A stretch of 64,000 nucleotides of DNA from the NCBI RefSeq assembly GCF_046630445.1, contig NC_092338.1, positions 146,081,501 through 146,145,500 of the forward strand. Direction: 5' to 3'. The DNA comes from Rutidosis leptorrhynchoides (lineage: Eukaryota > Streptophyta > Magnoliopsida > Asterales > Asteraceae). The position numbers were made by a program, and so were the translations under genes. The notes under the pieces were generated by a model. The model saw only the letters and a program-made list of their open reading frames with translations, did no database searches and was not told the origin of the DNA. Shown here piece after piece: positions 12,383 through 23,833 of the stretch (positions are counted from its first letter, which is position 1; every line of letters begins with the position of its first letter).

Positions 12383-12500
12383 GCTCCCTGGGCATGCTGT
12401 TCCCTGGGCATGCTGCTCCCTGGGCTTGCTGCTCCCTGGGCATGATGCTCCCTGGCATGCTGCTCCCTCGAATTGCTGCTCCCTTGAATTCCTGCTCTCT
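12383..12500. repeat. GC-rich minisatellite, unit about 18 bp
   Basis: Six or seven degenerate copies of a unit like CTCCCTGGGCATGCTG directly beside the right end of element C. Both strands are open in places (Pro/Gly/Ala-rich), which is expected of an 18-bp repeat and is not evidence of a gene. Confidence 0.85.
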
Positions 12501-12538
12501 GGGCAGCAAGCACTTAGTACGAATTTTTAGTTTTAGCG

Positions 12539-12963
12539 TGTTGTCCAAGTTTTAGTAAATATGGAAGGATTAATCATGTAACCACCTATGTTATATTTGT
12601 AGAAAGGACAATTCTTGTTTATGGAAAAGATTTCTATATTAACCACTTTGAATATTATGGGAGATATTTATGGAGAGTCAATCAGTAAATTGATTCGAAT
12701 ATATCTTCTCTCATAACAGGGTGCCTATAAATACATAGACGAATTAGTCATAAGATATACAATACGAAACCTAAACACTCTTCTGCAAAAGAGTTCTAGT
12801 TTTCTGCCAAAAAGAACGTGATCTCTGACTTATTCCAAAGTAATATTCGTGTAACCCAGAAAATTAGGGTCAAATAATAACTTTCGAAAAGTGATACCAC
12901 GATTCAGTGATATATCCGGCTATCGATTATTATACCCCACACAAAAATTTAAATCTTCCAACA
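12539..12963 (+). repeat. Possible 5' LTR of Copia element D
   Basis: TGTTGTCCAAG at 12539 and CTTCCAACA at 12955-12963 form short inverted ends. TATAAATA is at 12726-12733. No clear primer site follows, so the limits are tentative; the LTR could also begin further left and be cut by C. Confidence 0.35.
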
Positions 12964-12990
12964 AACGAAAGTAATTATATGTTATAATCG

Positions 12991-14815
12991 ATGGCAGCTA
13001 CGAAAAAGCATACGATGGAGAATTTTTCCAAACTTGATAAGTCTGAGGGAGTTGATTTTCAGAGATGGCAGAAGAAGATGCACTTTTTCCTGAGCAGCAT
13101 GAATGTGGTGTATGTACTTAGCAAACAAATTCCTGAAGATCATGGTGATGATGCTACTGTTAAACATATTCGACAAAGGAGCAAGTGTGACAACGATGAC
13201 TACATTGCTCGAGGTTTAATCCTTAATGGTATGGCTAGTTCCCCTTTCGATATTTATAAGAATGTTGAATCTGCTAAAGAACTATGGGACATGTTGGAAA
13301 CCAAGTATATGTCTGAGGATGCTTCTAGTAAAAAGTTCCTAGTGAGTAATTTTAATAATTACAAGATGGTCGAATCTAGACCGGTCGTGGAACAATACAA
13401 TGAGCTCATTCGTATAGTTGGTCAATTCACACAATACAAGATGAACATGGATGAGTCTATTCAAGTCTCAAGTATCATTGATAAACTACCTCCTTCTTAG
13501 AAAGAATTTAAACATTCTTTGAAAGATAAGAAGGAAGAGTTAACTCTTGTTGAGTTGGGTAGTCATCTGCGTATTGACAAAGGCATCAGGTTGCAGGATA
13601 ATGACAAGCTAAAGATCAACGAAGTTGCTAGGACGTCTGTTGTCAGCTTAATGGAACATAAAAGGTTCACTGGTTATAATGACAAAAAGGGCAAACATAA
13701 GCATCAAGGTAATAACAAAGCAGATCTGAATAAGAAGTCTAAATTGACTTGTTGGAAGTGTGGTAAATCCAGACACTTAAAAAGGGTTTGCAAAGTTAAT
13801 ATTGAAACTAACAATGCTAAGGGATCTAGCACAAGCGGTTCGACCAATATTTCGAACAACCAAGCCCCGAAAGATCAGAATGTATTTAATATTTAATTTA
13901 GAACTATTATGTTTCGTCTATAACTGAGATTTGTTTTATGCAGGATGATGATGTTGCATGGTGGATTGACTCGAGAGCTACCACTCGTGTATGCAAGGAT
14001 AGATGTTGGTTCAAGACTTACGAGTCGAAGACTGATGGGTCAATTCTTCATATGGGAAATGAGTCAACAGCCTCTGTTCATGGACGTGGAAGTGTGAATT
14101 TAAGTTTTAGTTCTGGAAAAGTTGTTTCTTTGTTTAATGTTTTGCATGTACCATAAATTAGGAAAAAATTGGTTTCTAGTAGTATGTTGAGTAATTGTGG
14201 TTACAAACAAGTTTTTGAATCATGTTTTTGATAAATTTATTTTATCTAAGCATGGTTTGTTTGTTGGTTTTGGTTATTTGAACAATGGAATGTTTAGACT
14301 TAATATTGATCATGTGAATATTAACATTGCTTGTATGACAACTGTTAGCATAAATGATTCTACTATTTGGCATGCTAGACTACGACACGTATAGTTTAAA
14401 AAAATGCAACATACATGTCTAAAGATGGTTTAATACCTGCCTTTGATATGCACGATGAAAAGTGTAAAACATGTATGTTGACAAAGATCACTAAGAAACC
14501 CTTTCAAAATGTACATCGCGATACTGAAATTTTGGATTTAATACATAGTGATTTATGTGATTTGCATGCAACTCCTACTCTAGGGAATAAGAAATAGTTT
14601 GTGACTTTTATTGATGATGGTTTTGCTATGTTTATTTATTACATAATAAGGATGAAGCATTAGATAAATTCAAAATATTTAAAACTGAAGTAGAATTGAA
14701 ACAAAAGACTTAGAACGGATAGGGGAGGTGAATACATTGGCCAATATCATTTACAATCCCTTGGTATTATGCTTGAGACCACAACTCCTTATACACCACA
14801 ACAAAATGGTATATC

Positions 14816-14818
<3 letters not shown>
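12991..14818 (+). pseudogene. Copia gag-protease-integrase remnant (element D)
   Basis: The gag starts at 12991 (MAATKKHTMENFSKLDKSEG) with a UBN2-type gag core and runs to an in-frame TAG at 13498-13500 that replaces Trp in the usual PPSWK. It continues to a CCHC knuckle, CWKCGKSRHLKRVC (about 13750-13791), and a stop at 13896. Protease follows at 13938: its active-site Gly is changed (DSR instead of DSG, codon 13974-13976). The GAG-pre-integrase part (WHARLRHV, CKTCMLTKITKKP) and the integrase start (DLIHSDLCDLH, then TPYTPQQNG at about 14790-14812) are broken by stops and small deletions. Known family roles are packaging, polyprotein cleavage and integration; this copy cannot make any of these proteins whole. 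Confidence 0.88.

Positions 14819-14856
<38 letters not shown>
14819..14856. repeat. (GA)n microsatellite
   Basis: About 19 GA units at the exact point where the integrase of D stops. Downstream (14857-14945) short pieces of 14726-14805 recur in altered order. Confidence 0.9.
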
Positions 14857-14859
<3 letters not shown>

Positions 14860-14945
14860 CATTGGCCACAACTCCTTATACACCACAACTCCTTGGTATT
14901 ATGCTTTAGAATGCATAGGGGAGGTGAATACATTGGCCAATTCCA

Positions 14946-15344
14946 TAAACCCAAAACACCAAACCCTAAACCCTAAACCCTAAACCCCAAACTCTAAACC
15001 GTTCGTGTTAAAGACTCAATCTAAATCCTAAATCTAAACCCTAAATCTAAACCCTAAACCCTAAATTTCTAAACCCTAATATCTAAACCCTATAAACCCT
15101 AATATCTAAACCCCAATAGCTAAAACCTCAACATACGCTCGAAAAACACGATAATTGTTATATATTACTTCTTCGAGCGTTTTCCTTCCAAAATAAAAAC
15201 ATTTATCACAAAGTGTCTCTACTAAATGTTCATATTTTCATCCCATCTATAATGTTCATGAACAAAGTTTTTTCAAAAAACGAAGAAAAAAAAAATTTGA
15301 TCCCCCCGCTTCCCCCCGATTGGTTACTTTCCTGTTGATCCTAC

Positions 15345-15419
<75 letters not shown>

Positions 15420-16815
15420 CAAGATGGAAGTAACCAATCGGGGGGAAGCAAAAAAATTTATTTTTTTTCGTTTTTTGAAAAAACTTTGTTCACGAACATT
15501 ATAGATGAGATGAAAATATGAATATTTAGTAGAGATACTTTGTGATAAATGTTTTTATTTTGGCTGAAAAACGCTCGAAGAAGTAATATATAACAATTAT
15601 CGTGTTTTTCGAGCGTATGTTGATGTTTTAGCTATTGGGGTTTAGATATTAGGGTTTATAGGATTTAGATATTAGGGTTTAGAACTTTAGGGTTTAGGGT
15701 TTAGATTTAGGGTTTAGATTTAGGATTTAAATTGAGTTTTTAACACGAACGGTTTAAAGTTTAGGGTTTAGGGTTTGGTCTCCATAAACCCAAAACACCA
15801 AACCCTAAACCTTAAACCCTAAACTCTAAATCGGGCTAAATTTTACTTCACAAAACATGAAGAAAAAAAAAACGTTAACATTTTTCACGAACAATATTAT
15901 CTTGAATGTTATTTTTGTCGATCGTTTTCCCGCATAAATAATAACATTCATCACGAAGTGTCTCTTCTAAATGTTCATCTTTTCGTGTGATCTTGATGCC
16001 CGAAAAAAAATGAAAAATTTTTTTTTTGCTTCCCCCGATTGGTTACTTCCCCATTGATCCTGCCCCTATATATATATATATATAGTGGTAGGATCAAGAG
16101 GGAAGTAACCATTCGGGGGGAAGCGGGGGGAAGCCAAAACTTTTTTTTTTTTTTTTTTCATTTTTTGAAAAAACTTTGTTCACGAACATTATAGATGAGA
16201 TGAAAATATGAACATTTAGTAGAGACACTTTGTGATAAATGTTTTTATTTTGGCGGGAAAACGCTCGAAGAAGTAATATATAACAATTATCGTGTTTTTC
16301 GAGCGTATTTTGAGGTTTTAGCTATTGGGGTTTAGATATTAGGGTTTAGATATTAGGGTTTATAGGGTTTAGATATTAGGGTTTAGAAATTTAGGGTTTA
16401 GGGTTTAGATTTAGGGTTTAGATTTAGGATTTAGATTGAGTTTTTAACACGAACGGTTTAGAGTTTAGGGTTTAGGGTTTAGGGTTTGGTGTTTTGGGTT
16501 TATGGAATAAATCCAAAACACCAAACCCTAAACCCTAAACCCTAAACCCTAAACTCTAAATCGGGCTAAATTTTACTTCACAAAACATGAAGAAAAAAAA
16601 CGTTCATATTCTTCACGAACAATATTATCTTGAATGTTATTTTTGTCGATCGTTTTCCCGCATAAATAATAACATTCATCACGAAGTGTCTCTTCTAAAT
16701 GTTCATATTTTCGTGTGATCTTGATGCCGGGAAAAAAAAATTTCAAAAAAAACGAAAAAAAAATATTTTGCTTCCCCCCGCTTCCCCCGATTGGTTACTT
16801 CCCCATTGATCCTGC

Positions 16816-16878
<63 letters not shown>

Positions 16879-17593
16879 TAGGATCAAGAGGGAAGTAACC
16901 ATTCGGGGGGAAGCGGGGGGAAGCCAAAACTTTTTTTTTTTCGTTTTTTGAAAAAACTTTGTTCACGAACATTATAGATGAGATGAAAATATGAACATTT
17001 AGTAGAGACACTTTGTGATAAATGTTTTTATTTTGGCGGGAAAACGCTCGAAGAAGTAATATATAACAATTATCGTGTTTTTCGAGCGTATTTTGAGGTT
17101 TTAGCTATTGGGGTTTAGATATTAGGGTTTAGATATTAGGGTTTATAGGGTTTAGATATTAGTGTTTAGAAATTTAGGGTTTAGATTTAGGGTTTAGATT
17201 TAGGATTTAGATTGAGTTTTTAACACGAACGGTTTAGAGTTTAGGGTTTAGGGTTTAGGGTTTGGTGTTTTGGGTTTATGGAATAAATCCAAAACACCAA
17301 ACCCTAAACCCTAAACCCTAAACCCTAAACTCTAAATCGGGCTAAATTTTACTTCACAAAACATGAAGAAAAAAAACGTTCATATTCTTCACGAACAATA
17401 TTATCTTGAATGTTATTTTTGTCGATCGTTTTCCCGCATAAATAATAACATTCATCACGAAGTGTCTCTTCTAAATGTTCATATTTTCGTGTGATCTTGA
17501 TGCCGGAAAAAAAAAATTTCAAAAAAAACGAAAAAAAAAAAAATTTTGCTTCCCCCCGCTTCCCCCGATTGGTTACTTCCCCATTGATCCTGC

Positions 17594-17658
<65 letters not shown>
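14946..17658. repeat. Tandem array of foldback units capped by telomere-type repeats
   Basis: Three and a half units in a row. Each has a left arm that starts with CCATAAACCC/CCCTAAACCCTAAA tracts, a central (TA)n run, and a right arm that ends in TTTAGGGTTTAGGG tracts. Unit 1 is about 14940-15784, unit 2 about 15780-16505, unit 3 about 16505-17283, and unit 4 is the left half only (17283-17658, ending in (TA)n). The cores beside the (TA)n are GGTTACTTCCCC and its inverse. No coding capacity: the long frames here are (TA)n translated as Tyr-Ile. It looks like a non-autonomous DNA element family; I cannot name it. Confidence 0.8.
16325..16560. repeat. Interstitial telomere-type repeats at a unit junction
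   Basis: TTTAGGG-type repeats (16325-16500) meet CCCTAAA-type repeats (16508-16555) head to head at a short palindromic junction around GGTTTATGGAATAAATCC. The same junction occurs near 17283. Repeats are degenerate away from the junction. Confidence 0.85.
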
Positions 17659-17663
<5 letters not shown>

Positions 17664-18139
17664 GTTTGATTAATTACTTCTGCCGTGTTTATAAAAAATG
17701 TAGTGTTACAACAACGCTCTTTACCAAAAACATAGAACGTAAGGACTAAGAGCACGGGCATGTCATGTAGGAAAGGGAGACACTGTGGAGACGTTTAACT
17801 TATATAGTTAGATGGGTTTATTGGTGTCATGACGGAAAGGGAGATTATAGATTTATAGGGTAAGTCAAGATTGTATTTTGGGTAATGGGTTGGGTTAAAA
17901 AACGTTGGGCTAATGGTGTTCGCTAACTCGATGGTTGTTGGGCCTCAGTTTTGACAAACGGGTGGTGGGCCGATTGACCTTGAGGATTATTTGCATGGAC
18001 GGAGGATAGTTAGGACTGGAAGGGGTTCCGGTCACTCCAAATAAATCTGTTCTCAATGGAAATTTTTCTATTTGTAGGGACTTTATATGAAAATACTGTA
18101 CTATTAGCCCCTTTGATCAATCAACTAACATTGGGAGTT
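17659..18139. other. No gene recognised
   Basis: Sequence after the truncated last foldback unit. No long ORF, RNA gene or transposon domain seen. Confidence 0.6.
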
Positions 18140-18660
18140 TTAGTCTATATACCCGTGACCCGTTCGTCGGGCTGTTTTTTTGCTTGTAGAGACCCGTTAC
18201 TTACCTGCGGGTAAAAAAATTTTGCACATGCCCATGACCCGCGGATACTCGTGACACGCTTGTAAACCCGCGGGTAATAATAATATACAACTTCGTTAAA
18301 TTTTGTTTTCGAAAAGTTAGGAAATTTTGTTAATTATAAACAATATGTACAATTAAAATGTGTAAAATAACATGAAAGTCAAGTTTTTTAGTTATATGTA
18401 ATATTATATTTTTAAAAATTATTGCATTACAAGTAAATTCTCTTTTAAATTGTTAATGTATGTATAAACTCGCGAATAAATATAAAAATGTCTCATGAAT
18501 AAGCGGATCGGGTTTTACCTGCAACGGGTATTATGTACTCGCGACCCGCCCGCGACCTGTTGGCGGGTATAAATTTTTACCCGTACCCGTGCCTACGGGT
18601 AAGATTTTATGATTTTACCCGTCCATCACGGATCGAGTACCCGCGAGTCACAGGTTTTTT
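18140..18660. repeat. ACCCG/CGGGT-rich inverted-repeat region
   Basis: Many copies of ACCCG and CGGGT (for example GACCCGTTACTTACC, CCCGCGGGTAATAAT, GTACCCGTGCCTACGGGTA) cluster at both ends of an AT-rich middle. This resembles the subterminal repeats of a non-autonomous DNA transposon. Ends and target duplication could not be set. Confidence 0.4.
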
Positions 18661-19032
18661 CTCGCCATTATCATCCTATCTGTTCCTGATTATTTGCAAT
18701 TGTCGTACGCTTAGAATAGATAGGTTGTGGAGGGAGTGTATTGTCAAATGTATCCCCATCACCCATGGTCGCACTAGAAATACTTCAATTTTATAATAAA
18801 ATTGAGTTTTGACAAGTACACGAAAGTAAAGAAGGAAATTTTGTAAAAGCAAATGACTAGTTACGTGAAGGATAAACTCATGTGAAAATTGATATAAAAA
18901 TATTAAGTTCGCCAACTAACAACGTTTATTTTATGCATCAAAACATTTCAGAATTCAATATATATGTTCAATGAATAACATCGAACCGTTAACAGTTAGA
19001 ATCCATAAAAAGGGACACCGTAACTATAAAAT
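18661..19032. other. No gene recognised; possible 3' flank of SDR exon
   Basis: AT-rich stretch left of the SDR stop codon. It may contain the 3' UTR of that gene; no poly(A) signal was chosen. Confidence 0.4.
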
Positions 19033-19694
19033 TTAGTTCGGCTTAGTCGAGTTCATATTGCTCACAACAGTAAATCCACCATCGATGCGTAAATTATGTC
19101 CGCTCACATAAACCGATTCATCAGAAGCTAAAAACAACGCTGCATCCGCAACATGACTAGCCTTCAACACTACACCTTTTAAATTCCCTGCCTCACAACA
19201 GAGCGCTTCGACCAGGCTCGCATCAATGTTATACGCATCGCATGTCAATGGGGTCGCCATAGCAAACGGAGAAACACAGTTGACTCTAATTCCATAAGCG
19301 CCTAGCTCACCACAAGCAGCCCTCATCAACCCAAGAATAGCATGTTTGGAGGTAGTATAAGCATAGGGCCCGGTTCCACCAATAGATCCAGCCACACTAG
19401 CTGTACAAATAATTGATCCGCGTGTTCCTTTAGCAACCATGGCTCGAGCCGCGTGTTTGATGGTTGCAACCATCCCATGGACATTTACAGCCATGGTGTT
19501 ATCGAACGCACCAAGGTCCATGTCTAGTAAGGTTGTCATTGGGCCCATGATCCCAGCATTACTAAAAAGAACATCCAGTGGTCCGTATTTGGTGATTGTG
19601 TGGTTGACTGCGGCTTCTACTTGCTTCTCGTCCCTAACGTCACAACGAGTGTAGCAAATATTATCGAAACCTGATTCTAGGCATGATGAGATCA
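19033..19694 (-). CDS. Short-chain dehydrogenase/reductase, C-terminal exon (N-terminal exon missing)
   Basis: About 220 codons of a classical SDR, an NAD(P)-dependent oxidoreductase. Visible motifs, numbered from the GTG at 19695: the cofactor-contacting CDVRDE (18-23), SNAG (45-48), catalytic Asn71 in NVHG, Ser100 in CTASVAG, Tyr113 and Lys117 in YTTSK, and VNCVSPFAMATPL after the active site. The Rossmann TGxxxGIG motif and about 50-60 N-terminal residues are absent. There is no ATG at the start; instead ATAAG|TG places a 3' splice site with AG at 19695-19696, so this is probably exon 2 of a two-exon gene. This fits the plant SDR110C group (secoisolariciresinol or xanthoxin dehydrogenase-like), which often has one early intron; substrate unknown. 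No first exon was found between 19700 and 23848, so the gene may be broken or have a very long intron. The exon itself is intact to the stop at 19033. Confidence 0.8.
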
Positions 19695-19696
19695 CT

Positions 19697-21209
19697 TATC
19701 ATTAGTATTAGTATTAGTATTTATATTATTTATAAAAGGTATAACTGTTGAAATGTAAGTTATCTAATGAATAACATGTCACATGGCCATCAAACATTTC
19801 TGGTATTAGTTAGGCCTCTATATGTATATGAAGTTGAAATGAATTGAAGAGAACATATCTATATACCTGGGCTTGTTGATAACAGCATTCATAACAACTA
19901 ACTAGAGGAATGAATGAGAACTTCTTACAAATGATGGATATCACTGGCTCCTAAAATGATCTATATATGCATATGGTGTTGGCTCCTCTTAACTAAATTT
20001 TTGTCACTTAGGAAGTTGAAGAGAGTGAAGAATATAAGTTACAAGAATAAACCATTGAATAAAATAGTAAAAAGCTGACTTTTATCTTAAGATTACAATG
20101 ATTTTGTAGTATTATAATTTTCAGTTAGATGCTGGAAAAACTGCAGTTAAATGTACTTAATTAAATGTGATGAGTGATCACAAGAATATAAATTAAAGAA
20201 TATACCTTTATTGTATATAAATATAAACTAGTGTAAACGGACTTTTCTCTTAAGATTACAATGATTTTGTTAGTATTATAATTTTCAGTTAGATAGAAGG
20301 TGGAATCAATGAATTGCAGTTAAATACTCAAATGTGAAGAGAGTTAAGAATATAAGTTAAAGAATATACCATTAAAAAACTAGTGTAAGCTGACTTTCTC
20401 TTAAGATTACAATGATTTTGTAGTATTATATTTTTCAGAATTTAATTAAGAGCAGTGAAATACTTAATTGTGAAGACAGTCCAGAATAAAAGTTAAAGAA
20501 TATACAATTAAATAACTAGTATACTTAGTTGACCGAGGTGTGTTAGCTCCGTGAACGGTTATTTTAGCGGGCGACGATTCTTCTAATGTTTAATCTTATA
20601 AGTTCGATAATCGTTCTGGTAAAGAGATTAGACGCGAGACGGTGACTGGGAAGATGAGGAAAGCCTAATGTCACCGTGTTGTTAGTTTGTTTGTTTCGTT
20701 AAGTTTGGTTCATGATTTGTTTCATCAGTTTCATGTTTTTTGGTTGTATTTAGGGAGACTCACTTATAGATAGTGTATTGTTCATTGGTTGCTTTTTAGG
20801 TATAAGCCTCTTTAGAGTTTTTCTTTGTATTCTTCGGTTGATATGTTTTCTTTCAGTAAACGGTATTGTTACTATATGGGTATTCGTTAGTTTTGGCAAA
20901 GAAAAGTGTAAGCTGACTTTTTTTTCTTAAGATTACAATGATTTTGTAACTAAATACATAAATTTGAAGAGATTCAAGAATATAAGCTATAGAATTTACC
21001 ATTAAATTAAATGAATTTTGCTAAGGGTTGTCGTTAATGTGAATAAAAAGGTTCTACAATAACCGCAACTATAAAGTTAATGTTTAACCACCATCTACAA
21101 CCCTTTTATGCACATCAACAACAATCCTAAGAGCTGTGAGTAGTAAAAATCCTAAATTAAATTAACTAGTGTAAGCTAATAGTAAATAATAGAAAGTAAA
21201 AATAATAAC
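19697..21209. other. Upstream or intron sequence of the SDR gene, no exon seen
   Basis: AT-rich. It holds tandem repeats of about 150 bp and a 370-bp unrelated segment (about 20530-20900). I looked on the minus strand for a TGxxxGIG-coding exon and saw none. Confidence 0.5.
20018..21010. repeat. Degenerate tandem repeats, unit about 130-165 bp
   Basis: The string CTTAAGATTACAATGATTTT recurs near 20084, 20248, 20400 and 20928. Each copy follows a segment with GAATATAAGTTA and, in most copies, AACTAGTGTAAGCTGACTTT. The third and fourth copies are separated by about 370 bp of other sequence. Confidence 0.75.
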
Positions 21210-21665
21210 TATACAAACCAGTGGTTTTAAGTAGGGGTCAAACTCGCTCAGGCTCAAGCTAGGGTGGTTTAAAATTCAAAGAGTTTGAGATCGTCTCGTT
21301 TCAAACCTAATATATTAACCTCGAGTTCATCTCGTTTGATATAGTACAAGCTCAAGATTGCCTCGCTTTTAGTTAGTTTATATATATTATATTTATTCTT
21401 TTTAATAATATAATATTATATATTATATATTCTATATATTCTATTATAGTAAAAATAATAATAATTAATGTATATAGATGAGTGGCTGGTTTAGACTCAC
21501 TCGCATGTTCGAGCTCAATATACGAAGTTCAATCTTGTTTACTAGACTATCTTTAAATGAGTCAAGCTCGGGTTCAATCTAGTTTAAACACGTCTAGATC
21601 AAGCTTTCAACGCTTCGATCTTGAGTAGCTCGCGAATAACTCGGTTCATTTACACCCATATTTTA
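21210..21665. repeat. CTCG-rich element, possibly non-autonomous hAT-like
   Basis: Repeated CTCG/CGAG words near both ends (GACTCACTCGC, GAGTCAAGCTCGGG, CTCGCGAATAACTCGG) flank an AT-rich centre. This is typical of some plant non-autonomous DNA elements. Exact ends and target duplication not found. Confidence 0.35.
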
Positions 21666-21959
21666 AGTAATAATGATATTAAATTGATACACTTATTTGA
21701 AAAGTGTGTTTTCTTCTTTGATTTAACAATAATTCATAAAGCTCTACTAGAAATATAAACTACGAAGTCACTTTACTTATGGGTTTGGTGATGTATATGT
21801 GTAAGTATAAGTGGTTGTTTACTCGATTGTTTGAGGAAGTTTGTTTTGTGTTGATTTTCCTTACCCCGGTGATTTCTCTAGTCTGTTAAATATTTTTCGT
21901 TTAAGTTCACCTTTTATGATTGTCGTTACTAATTTTTACTGGATAACGCATCTTCATCA

Positions 21960-23833
21960 TCGTCTATCCACGTTTATGTCAAAGCCATACTTAGAGTCCT
22001 TATCTAATGTGAAATTCTTAGTACCTTTCTTCCTCATGAACTCTTTCGCTCTTCTCACAGCACTTGCCATATATTATGTCCATCATCTCCATCTCATCCT
22101 TGTCAATCCGATCGTTGTCCTTAGCTGTGAGATGACAATTTCTTAGACTACCAGCAATCAATGCATCATAGGAGTTGACAACCAAAGCTACCATTTCCAT
22201 GTCTTCCTCGGCTACTTCCAAAGTTCTATGTTTGAAGTTCTCTGTCTTCAACACAGGTGTGGTAGTCTCAGAAGGAAAAAACCCATAAGTAGAGCCCGCA
22301 TTGTGAGATGAACTACTTGACTTATACACGTATTGTGGCTCATCACTACCTCTCGAGTTTGAAACAAAAGCTATTTGTAATAGAGCATGACCGGATGATT
22401 TAGTTGAAGTACCACCCTTGTATAGAGCATGATCCTGACTAATCTTTTATCGAGCAGCTCTAGTTTTGTAATGAAGTTATTTCTCTTTTAGATTTGACAC
22501 CAACTGATTCAAGGTATATCGTTCAAGAGAATTGTTGGTTCTGAGTATCGCAATATATGGGTCAAAACGTTCGGGAAGTGCATCAGCCAAACATTCCACA
22601 ATCTCATATTGCTCAAAAATGATTTCATGAGCTTCTAATTCTGACAAAAGATGGCGAAAACGTGCAATCAAGTCATGAAGTGCCTCATCCTTCATTGCAG
22701 TAAATCCTTCAACAGATCGGATATAGATCGGATGATGCCATATCCACATCCATATCCATTTAATTTTTGTTCGTCCATATCCATTTAATTTCATTTCATC
22801 CGTCCCTAACCATATCCGATGGATTAAGAGGGTTAATGGATATCCGTTGAATATCAAATGAAATGTTAATCTAATGACGAATTTATCAATTTAATATAGA
22901 TTATAACAAATGAAAATATTTAATCTTTATGTTTTTGATTTGTTACACATGTTTTATTGTAATTTGTCGCTGATTATGAATTTAATTGAGCAAAGTACGT
23001 TATAATATAAGTAAATATACGTCTAAACTAATCTAAATAAGTAACTTTGAATATTGTTAGTAACAATTTAATAATTGTGACTATCACAACCCTTATTTTC
23101 GTTAATAATTTAAGAATTTGTAGGTTATATGTATATTTATATCGATACGTAGATGTATATGCATATATTTTAGTACATATATATGTATATATAGATGTAT
23201 TTCGGGTGATAATGGATATATCCGTGGATGATAAGTTGTCATCCATATCCGATCCACGAAATATTTAGATCACCCATATTCATATCCATATCCATTAATC
23301 GTCCATTTACATAATTTATATCCATTATAAATGGATCAGATCAGGTGTATGTCCACCGACGGAACATCTATTGCCATCCCTACTCTCAATGCCTTTCCCA
23401 TTTTAATCCTATGCCCAACATTTCCTTCATTATTTGGCTTCATGGCTGTCCAGATCTTCCATGATGTCTTGTAACTCTTGAATTGATGATAAATGTCTTG
23501 ATGGAGTGCTTGTGTGATATTGGCGTAAGTTTTGCATTCCAAGTTATATGATTCCCTTTCCTTCTCGGTCATTGCACTAGCTGCTTTTGTCTGCCCATTT
23601 TCTTCTAATGGCGCTACTTATTCCCTCTCAATGAACTCCCACATTCGTGGATCAACACCAAGGATTCAAATTTTGAACATAGGTTTCCAAGTAGCATAAT
23701 CATCCATATTTATTAGCTTAGGAACTTTGATTGTGTTCCCAAATTCAGTATCAACGAATAAAAGATATTACATTTTAGAATTCAAGATTGCCATCGCGTA
23801 ATCTGTCTCAGAATATTCAGATGTTCCTGACAT
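21960..23833 (-). pseudogene. Copia-type gag remnant (element E), split by an insertion
   Basis: Reading right to left from the ATG at 23833: MSGTSEYSETDYAM, then an early stop, then VDTEFGNTIKVPKLINMDDY, then the gag core (NLECKTYANITQALHQDIYHQF at 23400-23560). A foreign segment (22727-23340) follows, then the gag resumes (RFRHLLSELEAHE, CLADALPERFDPYIAILRTN). The C-terminal part (MALVV-like and MELMDI-like motifs at 22018-22330) is degraded by stops and frameshifts and trails off near 21960. Several nonsense changes make it inactive. The 3' LTR of element F sits only 15 bp upstream of this gag start, so F inserted at the leader of E. Confidence 0.8.
22727..23340. mobile_element. Small non-autonomous insertion rich in ATGGATATGG words
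   Basis: It interrupts gag E and carries many CCATATCC/GGATATGG repeats at both sides with an AT-rich centre and no ORF of note. Flanks gatcggat and gatcagat could be an 8-bp target duplication with one change, which would suit a hAT-type origin. Limits are approximate. Confidence 0.5.

Larger units (their letters stand above)
12539..14945 (+). mobile_element. Element D: decayed Ty1/copia retrotransposon
   Basis: A possible 425-bp LTR, then gag, protease, the GAG-pre-integrase domain and the start of integrase. It ends at the TPQQNG motif, where a (GA)n run and scrambled duplicates begin. RT, RNase H and the 3' LTR are missing. Confidence 0.8.

Noticed and set aside
12294..12548. Overlapping Pro/Gly/Ala-rich ORFs on both strands
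   Set aside because: An 18-bp tandem repeat stays open in several frames; no homology or start context.
14951..17340. A chromosome end, because of CCCTAAA repeats
   Set aside because: Tracts are short, degenerate, in both orientations and embedded in a repeated element with sequence on both sides.
16703..17761. Open frames rich in Tyr-Ile on both strands
   Set aside because: They are (TA)n runs and the foldback arms read as protein; no gene.
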